Assembly (NCBI GenBank): GCA_963720675.1
Contig: CAVRGH010000010.1
Coordinates: 1,612,001-1,676,000 of the forward strand
Reading direction: 5' to 3'
DNA: 64,000 bases
From: JALHSW01 sp963720675
GTDB lineage: Bacteria > Actinomycetota > Acidimicrobiia > IMCC26256 > PALSA-555
Part shown: positions 9,364 to 18,850 of the stretch, piece after piece
How positions within the stretch are numbered: position 1 is the stretch's first letter
Layout of the letters: each line of letters opens with the position of its first letter
Position numbers and translations under genes: made by a program
Notes under the pieces: model-generated
The model's input: the letters and a program-made list of their open reading frames with translations, nothing else
What the model was told of the DNA's origin: nothing
Database searches by the model: none

Positions 9364-10700
9364 TCAGCCTCGGCCGAGGTCGGCGAGGAGCGCGGCCGCG
9401 GCCTTCTGGCCCGACTCGTGCGCAGCCGCGGTCGAGCACATCGCGAGGTAGTCGCCCGCGAACGCGACCCCGGGATCGGCTCGAGGCGGTGGAACTGCTC
9501 GAGGGCACGCACGTAGCCGGGATAGAAGATCGGGAGTGCCGCCTCCCATCGGTTCAACAGTCGGTCCTCGACGAGCGGGGGGATCTCGGGATGGACCTCC
9601 GACACGCGGGCCATGATCGCGGCCTCGAGCTCGGCGTCGGGTCGGCCCGCGAGCTCGGTGCTGAAGCGGCCCTTCAGCCCGGTGCGCAGGACCTTCCGCT
9701 CGGGATTCGTCGGGACGACCGTGTAGCCGAGACCCGAGAGCTCCCCGTGCTCACGTCGTGGGTAGAAGCCGCGGTTCGGGAGGTCGAGCTCGTCGGCCTT
9801 GTCGTTGAGCTTGAAGTAGCAGTTGTCGTGCGCCTGGTAGCGCACCCCCGCGAAGAACGCCGCTCGCTCCGCGTCGACGCCGTCGAGCAGCGGGCCGACC
9901 TTGTGGCCGGGGAGCGCGACGAGCACCGCGTCGGCGGTGAGCCGCGAGGCCGCTCCCCCGCCGGTCGGCTCGAGCTCCACCGTTCGCTCGCCGATGTCGA
10001 TCCGGGTGACGGAGACGCCGGTCCGGACGTCGAGGACCTCCGCCAGCGCCCGGGTGATCGCGCCGACACCGTGCGTGAGCGTGAACCCGGTGCTGTTGTG
10101 GTACGCCGTCATCGTGTAGACGAGGAACGCGCGGCTGATCTCGTCCGGCGACCACCCGCACACGATGTCCCACATCGGCTCGAGCGCGTACTCGAGGAAC
10201 TCGGGGGCCAGCCGACCGACCCATTCCTGCATCGACTGGTCGTCCAGGCGTGCGGCGCGCCAGGGCTCGAACGTGGTCCCGTGGTTGCGGAAGGCCTGGC
10301 CCACCATCGCCGGCACGAGCCGCACGAGCTGCGCGCGGCCCTTGAGCGACATCGCTCCGAAACGCAGGATCTTGAGTGGGCGGGTCATGTCGAAGTCGTA
10401 CGACTGGCCGTCACGGTAGATCTGGAAGGTCATGCCGTTCTCGGACGCGAGGTACGTGATCTTCTGGTCGAGCAGGTCGAACTCGTCCAGGTAGCCGAGG
10501 AACGCCTCGTCCTTGCTGGTCAGGTGTTCGGCGCCGACGTCGAACCAGAGCCCGTCCCACGCCTGACGTGAGCGCATGCGGCCGCCGGCCTCGGCTTCGC
10601 GCTCGAGCACCACGACGTCGAGACCGCGTCGTGAGAGCGTGCGCGCGGCACCGAGCCCGGCGATGCCGCCGCCGACGACGATGACGTCATGGTCGGCCAT
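9364..10700 (-). CDS. FAD-dependent amine oxidase / phytoene-desaturase-like oxidoreductase
   Basis: The protein is about 445 residues. The N-terminal dinucleotide-binding motif VIVVGGGIAGLGAARTLSRR is followed by GGRMRSR and DVGAEHL. The C-terminal FAD-contacting block FAGDYLAM appears after a frame break near 9475. It is a paralogue of the intact 435-residue protein at 42638-43945, with shared SFEF-type spacing, FYPRRE and LGYTVVPTNPE versus LGYAASTTNPN. Flavin amine oxidase/desaturase-family proteins desaturate isoprenoids or oxidise amines; the substrate here is unknown. ATG 10700 is 22 bases from the preceding stop candidate. Confidence 0.75.
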
Positions 10701-10722
10701 GTCCCCTCGGCCTCCCGCCGGT

Positions 10723-11845
10723 TCAGGGCTCGGCCAGCGGAAGAGCTGCTCGGCGTTGCCGTGGGTGATCGCCGCGACCTCGTCGTCGGGAACGCCCGCC
10801 AGCACCTCCGCGGCCCGCTTCTGGCTGTGCGGCCAGGTGCTGTCGGAGTGCGGGTAGTCGCACTCCCACATGATCTTGTCGACGCCGATGTGGTCGCGCA
10901 TCTCGAGCCCCGCGACCTCGTCGATGAAGCACACCCAGATGCTCTGACGGAAGGCATCGGACGGCTTGAGGTCCTCGTCGAGCCCGGACCAGTAGCGGTG
11001 CCGCTCCCACGTGTGGTCGGCTCGCTCGAGCGCGAACGGCACCCAGCCGATGCCGCCCTCCGACATCGCGAACTTGCAGCTTCGGGAACAGCACGGGAAT
11101 CCTGCCCATGATGATGTCGGTGCACGCCGCCTGCCGCGAGCGTGCCGGCCAGGGCGATGCCGACCGGGATCGGCGCGTCGGGCGACGTGACCGGGATGCT
11201 GCCCGACGTGCCGATGTGCACGCGACGACGGTCTCGGTCTCCTCGCACGCCCGCCACAGCGGGTCCCAGTGCTCGCTGTGGATCGACGGCAGTCCGAGCT
11301 TGGACCGGGTTCTCGCGGAAGCTCAGCGCCCGCGCGCCGAGCGCCGAGCAGCGACGAACCTCGTCCGCCATGAGCTCGGCGGACCACAGCGGGCCGATGA
11401 TCATCGGGATGAACAGGTCCGGGGCGGACGCGCACCACTCGTCGAGCACGCAGTCGTTCCAGGCCTCCACACACAGCTGGCCGAGGTCGTGGTCGGTACC
11501 GGCCATGAGGAACGTCTGGCCGGAGAAGCGGGGAAAGCTGGGGAAGCCGAGGCTGGCCCGCACGCCGTCCGGGTCCATGTCGGCGACTCGAGCCTTGGGG
11601 TCGTAGCAGCCCGGGATCATGTCGGCGAAGCGCACGGGGTCGGTGGAGTACTGCTTGCGCGGCTTGCCCGCGACCGCGTTGAGCCCCATCGTCTCGGACC
11701 GATTGCCCTCGTAGACCCAGAACTCGCGGTCGTCGGCCTCCTCGACGTGCGGACCGAGGTCTCGCCACTTCGCGGGGAGCCGATCGGACCAGACTCGGGC
11801 GTGCTCGATGATGTGATCGTCGACGGAGATGAGATCCAGGGCCAT
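10723..11845 (-). CDS. Amidohydrolase (amidohydrolase-2 type metal-dependent hydrolase)
   Basis: The protein is about 373 residues. It starts MALDLISVDDHIIEHARVW and later has VDKIMWECDYPHSDSTWP, the family's C-terminal metal-site region (Asp in CDYPHSD). Frame breaks occur near 11300 and 11090. The final frame has no stop before the amine oxidase ATG: it would read FRWPSPEPAGGRGDMADHD. Either a small indel hides the TGA at 10723 or the two proteins are fused; the first is more likely. The ATG at 11845 shares one base with the P450 stop (TGATG), so the genes are coupled. It resembles the fragment at 1-185. Confidence 0.75.
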
Positions 11846-13056
11846 CAGGAGGGCTCCTCTCGAGGAGACTGGTTGCAGCGGACACTCAGGCGTTGCGGTC
11901 CCCGCACCATCATCATGGGGGCCTTCTCGTACTCGAACCCCACCGCGAGCTCGAGCTCCGGGAACCGGTCGAGCAATGCGTCGAGCGCCACGCGCGCCTC
12001 CATGCGCGCGAGCGCGGCGCCGATGCAGAAGTGCGGACCGAGCCCGAGCGTGAGGTGCGGGATGTCGAGCCCCCGATCGAGCGAGTACTCCGCCGCCTGC
12101 TCGAACGCCCGCTCGTCACGGTTCGCGCTCCCGAGGCCCACGAGCACTCGCTGCCCCGGGGCGATAGCGGTGCCGGCCACGTCGGTGTCGGCGACGCAGG
12201 TGCGGGGAAGGAACTGAACCGGCGCGTTGTAGCGCAAGGTCTCCTCCACGGCGACGGGCACCAGCCCGCGGTCGTGGCCGACCCGAGCCCAGAGGCCCGG
12301 GCGCCGCAGCAGCTCGTAGAGCGTGTTGCCGATCAGGTTCGTCGTCGTCTCGTTGCCGGCCATCACGAGGAACCGCACCTGCGTGCGGATCTCGCGCGGG
12401 TTCAGGCGGGCACCGTCGATCTCGGCGTGCACCAGGCGCGTGAGCAGGTCGTCAGGCGGGTCGCTCGTGGCTCGACGCGCCTCGATCTGCGCATCGAGGT
12501 AGGCGTGGAACTCGGGCAGCGTGGCGATCCCGTCGCGCCCGTAGACACCGTTGATCATGATGTCGTCGCTCCAGCGCTTGAAGTCGCCGCGGTCCTCGGG
12601 CGGGATCCCGAGCATCCCGGCGATGACCGTCACCGGCAGGGGAACCGTCAGCGCGGGCACGAGATCGGCTTCGCCCGACGACGGGATCTCGTCGACCAGC
12701 CGCCGCGCGAGCGCGACGACCGATGGCTCGAGGGCGTTGACCGACGCCGGGCTGAAGGCCGCGATCAGCAGTCGGCGAACCTTCGTGTGGCGCGGCGCGT
12801 CCATCTCGTTGATGGCCTGGTCCTCCTCGTCGAGCTGTTGGCCGTGGATCCGCATGCCGAGCGAGCTCGAGAACGTCCCCGCATCGCGCAGCGCCGACGC
12901 GCAATCGGCGTGGCGGGCGAGGAAGACGAAGCCCGGCATGGAGTCCGACACGGGATTGAGGGCCCGGAGCTCCGCGTAGCGAGGGTACGGATCCGCGGCC
13001 TGGCCCGGTTCGAGCGGGTCATAGCGAGGCGCATCCGTCGCGGGCTTGCCCGTCAC
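11845..13056 (-). CDS. Cytochrome P450
   Basis: This is an intact 403-residue soluble bacterial P450. The I-helix reads LVMAGNETTTNL with the acid-alcohol pair ET, the ExxR motif is EETLR, and the heme loop is GLGPHFCIGAALARMEA with Cys344. It starts at GTG 13056 with AAGGGGGAG just upstream. It is the first gene of a six-gene leftward operon (P450, amidohydrolase, amine oxidase, ligase, membrane protein, fused dehydrogenase). No ferredoxin is adjacent; the nearest is at 26855-27064. The likely role is hydroxylation of a hydrophobic substrate that feeds the operon. Confidence 0.95.
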   Translation of the reverse strand: MTGKPATDAPRYDPLEPGQAADPYPRYAELRALNPVSDSMPGFVFLARHADCASALRDAGTFSSSLGMRIHGQQLDEEDQAINEMDAPRHTKVRRLLIAAFSPASVNALEPSVVALARRLVDEIPSSGEADLVPALTVPLPVTVIAGMLGIPPEDRGDFKRWSDDIMINGVYGRDGIATLPEFHAYLDAQIEARRATSDPPDDLLTRLVHAEIDGARLNPREIRTQVRFLVMAGNETTTNLIGNTLYELLRRPGLWARVGHDRGLVPVAVEETLRYNAPVQFLPRTCVADTDVAGTAIAPGQRVLVGLGSANRDERAFEQAAEYSLDRGLDIPHLTLGLGPHFCIGAALARMEARVALDALLDRFPELELAVGFEYEKAPMMMVRGPQRLSVRCNQSPREEPS

Positions 13057-13114
13057 CGTGCTCCCCCTTGCTCACCGAGGATCCCGAACCAGGATCCAGA
13101 ATCGAGCTCTCCCG

Positions 13115-13143
13115 AATCAGTTAGAGGATACATAGGATACGGT
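13115..13143 (+). promoter_or_regulatory. Promoter-like region with AATCAG element, upstream of acyl-CoA dehydrogenase operon
   Basis: The gap between the divergent P450 and dehydrogenase operons holds AATCAG at 13115-13120, TAGGAT at 13133-13138 and TACGGT at 13138-13143. The AATCAG-KTAR pattern followed 11 or 12 bases later by a -10-like box recurs at 41417 and 44818. This is the only AT-rich stretch in the 120-base gap. Confidence 0.4.
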
Positions 13144-13213
13144 CGCTCGCCACCGGCGGGATCGGGACGCCTCCACGACCGTGGAGGCGGACCTCGGGAA
13201 ACGGAGCGGTCGT

Positions 13214-14428
13214 GTGAGCAGCCTGGGGGCCCACGAGACACCCGAGCTCGCCGCCTTCCGGGCGGAGGTTCGCGCGTGGCTGGCCGAGCACGTGCCACCC
13301 GACTGGGAGGCGCAGCTCGCCGGCGCGACCCCCGACGAGTTCGTCCGCTTCCATTGCGGGTGGGTGCGCACCCTGGGGACCGGCGGCTACCTCGTTCCCC
13401 ACTGGCCGCGCCACTTCGGCGGCGGGGGCAACAGCCTCGCCGAGCAGATCGTGATCCAACAGGAGATGGCGCGGGCGAAGGCTCCCGAGCTCCGTGTGCA
13501 CATGATCTCGCTGAACCACGCCGGGGCGACGCTCATGGAACACGGGAGCCCCGACCAGCAGCGCCTGCTCCCCGGGATCCTCGACGGCGACATCTGGTGC
13601 CAGGGGTTCTCCGAACCCAATGCGGGCTCCGACCTCGCGTCACTCCAGACGCGTGCGACGCGCGACGGGGACGACTACGTCGTGAACGGTCAGAAGATCT
13701 GGTCGAGCATGGCGAACCATGCCCAGTGGTGCCTGCTGCTCGCGCGCACCGACCCCGACGCGCCGAAGCGCAAGGGCATCTCGTACTTCATGCTCGACCT
13801 CTCGAGCCCCGGCATCGAGATTCGGCCGATCCGGCAGGCCACGGGCGACGCCGAGTTCTGCGAGATCTTCCTCACCGATGTGCGCATCCCGGCCACCAAC
13901 CGCTTCGGCGAGGAGGGTGAGGGCTGGCACATCGCCCAGACCACACTCACGAACGAGCGCGGCTCGGCGGTGATCGAGCTCCACGAACGACTCGTCGAAG
14001 CGCTCGATCGGCTCGGCCGCGAGATGCTCGTCACGCCGATCGGCGGCGGTCGCATGGCTGCCGAGGATGACTCCCTCCGTCAGGAGCTGGCGCGGCGGGC
14101 CGCCGATGTCGAGATCCTGGGGTTGCTCGCGGCACGCATGTTCCGGAACCTGCTCGGTCGCGGGAACCTCGGGCCCGAGGCCTCCATCGTCAAGCTCTTC
14201 TACAGCGAGCTCCTCCAGTCGCTGACCGACCTCGGGGTCCGCGTGCGCGGGATGCCCGCACAGGTCGATCACGGTCGGCCGTTCGCGTGCAGCTGGACGT
14301 CGGGCGACTGGCTGATGGACCACATCGGGTCCTGGACCTGGACGATCGCGGGCGGCACGAGCGAGATCCAGCGCAACGTGATCGGCGAACGAGTGCTCGG
14401 GCTGCCACGCGAGCCGGCATCGGGATGA
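13214..14428 (+). CDS. Acyl-CoA dehydrogenase
   Basis: The protein is 404 residues from GTG 13214, chosen because CGGAG lies about six bases upstream. An upstream GTG at 13181 would add 11 residues. It has the N-terminal helical domain (PELAAFRAEVRAWLAEHVPP), the flavin/substrate signature WCQGFSEPNAGSDLASLQTR, and the C-terminal ending AGGTSEIQRNVIGERVLGLP. It is complete. It probably forms a heteromer with the next gene, which overlaps it by four bases (ATGA), as in mycobacterial alpha2beta2 FadE pairs. The reaction is alpha,beta-dehydrogenation of an acyl-CoA with electrons passed to ETF. Confidence 0.92.
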   Translation: MSSLGAHETPELAAFRAEVRAWLAEHVPPDWEAQLAGATPDEFVRFHCGWVRTLGTGGYLVPHWPRHFGGGGNSLAEQIVIQQEMARAKAPELRVHMISLNHAGATLMEHGSPDQQRLLPGILDGDIWCQGFSEPNAGSDLASLQTRATRDGDDYVVNGQKIWSSMANHAQWCLLLARTDPDAPKRKGISYFMLDLSSPGIEIRPIRQATGDAEFCEIFLTDVRIPATNRFGEEGEGWHIAQTTLTNERGSAVIELHERLVEALDRLGREMLVTPIGGGRMAAEDDSLRQELARRAADVEILGLLAARMFRNLLGRGNLGPEASIVKLFYSELLQSLTDLGVRVRGMPAQVDHGRPFACSWTSGDWLMDHIGSWTWTIAGGTSEIQRNVIGERVLGLPREPASG

Positions 14429-15573
14429 GCGCGCCGCTCACCACCGACGAGCGCGACGAGCTCGCCGCGACGGCTCGGGCGTTCCTGGACCGCGCATCGT
14501 CTTCGGCGCGGGTGCGCGAGCTGATCGCCGACGACAGCGGTATCGAGGTCGCGCTCACCGCTCAGATGGCGCAGCTCGGGTGGCTGGGCCTCCTCGTCCC
14601 CGAGGCCGACGGCGGAGCCGGTGCCGGTCTCGCCGAGGCCGTCGTGGTGGCCGAGGAGCTCGGTGGCCACCTGACGCCGGGGCCGTTCTTCTCCAGTGCC
14701 GTGCTCGCGACGTCCGCGCTGGTCCTGGCCGGCGACGACCGCCAACGTGCCCGCTGGCTCCCGGCGTTGATGGCCGCCGATGCGACCGGAACCGCAGCGC
14801 TCACCGGCCCATCGGGGCGGCTCGACCACGATCTCCTCGACGTCGCCGTCGGCGACGACGGCGGCCGCGTGCACCTCGACGGAGTCGCGGGATTCGTCCC
14901 GGACGCGCACCTGGCGCAGGTCTTCGTGGTCGCCGCCCGTGATGGTGACCACACGCGTCTCGTCACGGTGGAGCGCGGAGCGACGGGTCTCACCGTCGAG
15001 CCGGCGCCGACGGTCGATCGGACCCGCCGTCTCGCGACCGTCCGGTTCGAGCGAGTCGCGGTCGCGGCCGACGCGTTCCTCGGGGGCCGCGAGGACCTTG
15101 CCGACACGATCGACGCGCTCGTCGACCGGGCCCTCGTCCTGCTCGCCGCCGACGCGGTGGGAGCGGCCCGCGCGGTGCTCGCGCTCTCGGTCGAGTACGC
15201 GAAGGAGCGCGTCCAGTTCGGCCGGACCATCGGATCGTTCCAGGCGGTCAAGCACATGCTCGCCAACATGTTCGTGCGTGCCGAGGCGGCCTCGGTAGCC
15301 GTCGAGGGTGCTGCCGAGGCGGTCGATGCCGATCCGGCGACCGCGAGGCGCTCGGTCGCCGTCGCCGCGTCGTACGCACGGGACGCGGCGGTGCAGGTTG
15401 CGGGAGATGCCGTCCAGGTGCACGGTGGGATCGGCTTCACCTGGGAGCACGACTGCCACCTCTACCTGAAGCGGACCACGCTCGACGCGGCGCTGCTCGG
15501 TGACTCGGCGGTGCACCGCGAGCGACTGGCGGCCATCGTGCTCGAGGACGCGCGCGAGGGTGGTGCCTCGTGA
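14425..15573 (+). CDS. Acyl-CoA dehydrogenase, second subunit of a pair
   Basis: This is an intact 382-residue protein with a divergent N-terminal half (LGWLGLLVPEADGGAGAGLA) and a well conserved C-terminal half (EYAKERVQFGRTIGSFQAVK, QVHGGIGFTWEHDCHLYLKR). It lacks the PNAGSD-type block seen in its partner. This fits the alpha/beta division of labour in heteromeric actinobacterial enzymes. ATG 14425 overlaps the upstream stop (ATGA) and its own stop overlaps the next start (GTGA), so three genes are translationally coupled. Confidence 0.92.
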   Translation: MSAPLTTDERDELAATARAFLDRASSSARVRELIADDSGIEVALTAQMAQLGWLGLLVPEADGGAGAGLAEAVVVAEELGGHLTPGPFFSSAVLATSALVLAGDDRQRARWLPALMAADATGTAALTGPSGRLDHDLLDVAVGDDGGRVHLDGVAGFVPDAHLAQVFVVAARDGDHTRLVTVERGATGLTVEPAPTVDRTRRLATVRFERVAVAADAFLGGREDLADTIDALVDRALVLLAADAVGAARAVLALSVEYAKERVQFGRTIGSFQAVKHMLANMFVRAEAASVAVEGAAEAVDADPATARRSVAVAASYARDAAVQVAGDAVQVHGGIGFTWEHDCHLYLKRTTLDAALLGDSAVHRERLAAIVLEDAREGGAS

Positions 15574-16373
15574 GCCCACCCGACGCCGGCGTCCGCATCG
15601 AGTCCATCGAGAGCGTGCTCCGGCTCACGATCGATCGGCCCGCGGTTCGCAACGCGATCACCGAGCCCGGTCTCCACCTGTTCGCCGATGCCGTCACCCA
15701 TGCGATGACCGACGACATGACCCGAGTCATCGTGATCGCGGGCACCGGAGAGCACTTCTGTGCGGGGATCGATCTCCCGTCGGTGAACGTGGCGCCGCCG
15801 CGCCGACCGCGAACCGGCCACGTGCGACGCGGTCTCGCCAGTGGTGCTCACCGTCTCGTGCGTGCCCTCTGGGACTGTCAGCTGCCGGTCATCGCGTCGG
15901 TGCGTGGCCACGCCGCCGGCGTCGGCTGTCACCTGGCCCTGGCGGCCGACTTCGTGGTGGCCTCGCGAACGGCTCGTTTCTCCGAGTCCTTCGTCGCGCG
16001 CGCGCTGACTCCCGACTCTGGTGGGACCTTCCTCCTCCCGCGTCTGATCGGCGTCGCCCGGGCCAAGGAGCTCTTGCTGCTCGGTGAACCCGTCGACGCG
16101 GCCCAGGCCTACGACTGGGGGCTGATCACCCGCCTCGTCGACGACGACGATCTCGAAGCTGCGTCGAACGAGCTGGTGACCCGCCTCGCGAATGCCCCGA
16201 CGGTGGCCGTCGGGCTCACCAAGTCCCTCGTGCACAGCTCGCTCGAGGCTTCGCTCGACCGAGCGCTCGACGAAGAGGCGATGGCCGAGGAGCTCGCGGT
16301 GCGGAGCCCCGACTTCAAAGAAGGCCTGCAGGCCTTCGTCGAGAAACGGCCACCCGACTTCGGGGGACGCTGA
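15570..16373 (+). CDS. Enoyl-CoA hydratase/isomerase
   Basis: The protein is 267 residues and of crotonase fold. The oxyanion-hole regions are HFCAGIDLPS and RGHAAGVGCHLALAADF, and the second catalytic segment is SFVARALTPDSGGTFLLPRL. In the latter an Asp (PDSGG) takes the place of the usual Glu-rich loop, so hydratase versus isomerase activity is uncertain. It ends KRPPDFGGR, the usual mycobacterial-type tail. GTG 15570 overlaps the dehydrogenase stop. It likely hydrates the product of the two upstream genes. Confidence 0.9.
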   Translation: MSPPDAGVRIESIESVLRLTIDRPAVRNAITEPGLHLFADAVTHAMTDDMTRVIVIAGTGEHFCAGIDLPSVNVAPPRRPRTGHVRRGLASGAHRLVRALWDCQLPVIASVRGHAAGVGCHLALAADFVVASRTARFSESFVARALTPDSGGTFLLPRLIGVARAKELLLLGEPVDAAQAYDWGLITRLVDDDDLEAASNELVTRLANAPTVAVGLTKSLVHSSLEASLDRALDEEAMAEELAVRSPDFKEGLQAFVEKRPPDFGGR

Positions 16374-16401
16374 CGTTCACGGGCCCGGCGAGGGCGGCGG
16401 G

Positions 16402-16864
16402 TCAGCGCTCCTTTCGGAGCCGCACTCGCGCGTTGTCCCAGGTGAGCACCTTGCCGTCGGGGATGATCCGGATGACGGCCGGAGCCCGGTAGTGCTGCTT
16501 GGTCGCATCCGGCACCTCGGCTCGAGGCATGCCGAACGCCGCGTACTTCTGATCGAGCGCAGCGCTCGCGCGCGCCGCCTCGTCGGCGTCGCTGACGATC
16601 TCCGCGTCGTCCTTCGACGTGGACCGCGCTGAGCTCGGTCCATCGGGTCCCGGTCTCGACCAGGAAGGCAGCACGCGAGTCGCGTCGCACGCGCGCCGCC
16701 TTCTTCGCGCCTGCCGGCGTCTGGGTGTAGATCACCCGATCCAGCACCACGAACCACACCGGCAGGCTGACCGGCCGACCATCCGCGCGCAGGGTCGTCA
16801 GCACACCCGTGTGGCCCGCCGCCAGGAAGGCCCAGGCCTCGTCCTCGGAGAGGCGGATGCTCAC
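16402..16864 (-). CDS. PPOX-class (pyridoxamine phosphate oxidase-like) flavin or F420 protein
   Basis: The protein is about 154 residues of split-barrel fold. It shows LAAGHTGVLTTLRADGRPVS, PVWFVVLDRVIYTQTPAGAK and RDSRAAFLVETGTRWTEL, typical of PPOX/F420-dependent families. After a frame break near 16625 it continues SKDDAEIVSDADEAARAS and ends LTWDNARVRLRKER. Cofactor choice (FMN, F420 or heme) cannot be read. GTG 16864 overlaps the upstream gene's stop by four bases. Confidence 0.7.
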
Positions 16865-17871
16865 CCCGGATCCGCCGGCGTCGCGAGGTGCTTGAAGAAC
16901 TCGAGCCAGCTGAATCGCTCGGCGGGCCACTCACTCCCGACCTCGGTCAGCTCACCGTGCACCCAGTTGATGAAGAGGTCGGCACCGGGGATGGTCACGT
17001 TCCCGGTCGCCCGATACTCGAACTGGCGGCCGCCGAAGCCCAAGGTGGCGGCCACCGGGAGACGGCGCCCGTCGCGCTCCTCCCACTCGACCTCGGCGGC
17101 GAGCTCGTTGACCGCAACCGGATCCTCGCCATCCCGGTGGAAGAACCCGACGCGGAACTCCCCGGGGCCGGTGATCGCGATGCCGTGCTCCTGGCGTCCG
17201 TCGGCGTGCTCGCCGGCCCAGACCCACCACAGCTCCTCGAGGAACCGAAAGCCCTTGCTCTGACCCCAGACCACGCCGTGCTCGCCGTAGTAGCGGTCGT
17301 AGCCGCCGAAGCCACGGACGGCCTGACCGTCGACGCTCCCGGTGACCCGGCAGATCTGACTCGTGTACCCGAAGTCGTCGGGCTGCCCCGGACAGCGGTA
17401 CCGCATCGCGACCCCGAGCGGCTCCATGGCCACGTCCATCCAGTCGGCCTCGCGCCAGGTGTGGCCCGCCGGAGCGAGCGACACGGACATCGAGGGATAG
17501 AGCGGGTTCGTCGAGCGCAACGAGTGGGCGTCCCCGTCGGCCTCGTAGCGCACGGCACCGCAGTAGAGGTCGTCGACGCCGGGGATGGTGGCGTGGCGGA
17601 CGACGGGATTCGACCAGATGGTGGGCGCGATCTCGAGTCCGTAGTACAGGTACGTGCAGCCGATCTGGTGCTCGCGCAGCAGCGCGTAGCGTCGGCCATC
17701 CTCGGCGGTCACCCCGGCCCACAACCATCCGGTCTGGAACCCGAGACCGTCGAACGTGCGGGCGCGCCGCCCGTAGTCGTCGCTCCGTGGCTCGAACGCA
17801 TCGACGTCCGGCTTCGAGTCGACGCCGTCGAGGCGCTCCCCTCGAGCACGGCGCTTCTCCTCGATCCCCAT
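16861..17871 (-). CDS. Unknown conserved-looking protein, possible lipocalin/CrtC-like fold
   Basis: The product is 336 residues from ATG 17871 (MGIEEKRRARG), preferred because GAGGGGGA lies close upstream. ATG 17910 would add 13 residues. I do not recognise the family with confidence. Visible features are a tryptophan- and glycine-rich beta pattern (FQTGWLWAGV, WREADWMDVAMEPLG, GYDRYYGEHGVVWGQSKGFR, ELWWVWAGEHADG) reminiscent of the two-lobed beta-barrel proteins that include CrtC and related lyases or carotenoid hydratases. There is no signal peptide and no membrane helix. It is coupled to the PPOX gene downstream. Confidence 0.6.
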   Translation of the reverse strand: MGIEEKRRARGERLDGVDSKPDVDAFEPRSDDYGRRARTFDGLGFQTGWLWAGVTAEDGRRYALLREHQIGCTYLYYGLEIAPTIWSNPVVRHATIPGVDDLYCGAVRYEADGDAHSLRSTNPLYPSMSVSLAPAGHTWREADWMDVAMEPLGVAMRYRCPGQPDDFGYTSQICRVTGSVDGQAVRGFGGYDRYYGEHGVVWGQSKGFRFLEELWWVWAGEHADGRQEHGIAITGPGEFRVGFFHRDGEDPVAVNELAAEVEWEERDGRRLPVAATLGFGGRQFEYRATGNVTIPGADLFINWVHGELTEVGSEWPAERFSWLEFFKHLATPADPG

Positions 17872-17966
17872 CGGTCCCCCTCGCTCGCGCGAGGCGAATG
17901 GTACGTTCATCGCGCGATTCGCACCACGAACCGTTTCCGTCCGTGACGCGTCGACGAGGCCGTGCG

Positions 17967-18838
17967 ATGGCGAGTCAACTGGTGACGCAGCACATCACCG
18001 ACGGGGTCGGTGTGCTCTCGTTCAACCGGCCGGCAAAGCACAACGCGCTCAGCGACGAGCTCCTCGGGGAGTGGCGCGCGGCACTCGGGGAGCTGTTCGC
18101 CGACACCGAGGTCCGCTGCGTGCTGCTGCGGGGTGAGGGCGAATCGTTCTCGTCGGGTCGCGACACGACGCAGCTCGGCCGACGCGCAACCGGTGAGAGC
18201 GACTTCGCGTTCATCCTCCGAGAGCAGCGCGAGGCATTGCGACTCCGGCGGGCCGGCAAGCCCATCGTCGCCGCACTCAAGGGCTGGGTGCTCGGTGGCG
18301 CCTTCGAGCTCGCCTTCCGCACGCTCCCGGACGCATTCGCGCGGTGGTCCTCGCCGAGACGTTCCCTGCGGCCCGCTACCGGACGCTCGGGACCGGTCTG
18401 GCGCTGCACCGCCTCGCACGCGTCCCGGTCCTCGGCGACGCCATCGCCCGGGGCGCGTCGGGAAGCGGGATCCGCCGGGGAGCGCGCTACCTGCTCGGCA
18501 AGCTGAGCGTGGGCCGCGACTGGCCCGACGAGGCCTCGCTCGATGCCTATGTCGCACCGATCGAGGAGGGGCACAACGTGCGTGGCGGGATGCTGCACGT
18601 GCGCCGCTGGGACGGCGCGGTGGCCGAGCCGGTCGAGCGCGCATCGCGCCTCCCTGCTCGCTACCTCTTCGGTGACGGCGGCCACTTCGCGCGCTTTCTC
18701 CCCGAGCGGCGCGGCTACGCCGAGGAATGCGGCCGCGGGGTGACGCTGCTCGAGGGTTCCGGACACTTCCTCTTCGCCGAGCGGCCGGCGGCCTTCGCCG
18801 GTGTGGTCGACGAGATGCTGTGCGAGATGGTCGCCTGA
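17967..18838 (+). pseudogene. Chimeric gene: enoyl-CoA hydratase N-half joined to alpha/beta-hydrolase C-half
   Basis: The first ~115 residues are a normal crotonase N-terminus (DGVGVLSFNRPAKHNALSDE, RGEGESFSSGRDTTQ, GKPIVAALKGWVLGGAFELA). The sequence then continues not as a hydratase but as an alpha/beta-hydrolase tail: FRTLPDAFAR, VVLAETFPAARYRTLGTGLA, and the C-terminal catalytic-histidine region TLLEGSGHFLFAERPAAFAG. The junction is at GGAFELAF, which could belong to either family, suggesting recombination at short homology. A one-base loss near 18340 (FARWSS for FARVVLAE) also breaks the frame. The hydrolase nucleophile elbow and the second half of the hydratase are both missing, so neither enzyme is likely to be active. 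Confidence 0.7.
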
Positions 18839-18850
18839 GGCTCGCGGTCA

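Noticed and set aside
8481..10571. 696-codon plus-strand open frame opposite the ligase and amine oxidase
   Set aside because: Shadow of the minus-strand coding sequence: composition is His/Arg/Glu-rich and no motif is present.
8904..11885. A 993-codon protein joining amidohydrolase, amine oxidase and ligase N-terminus
   Set aside because: The continuous frame arises from indels that hide stop codons. Each segment has its own expected N- and C-terminus when compared with paralogues in the window.
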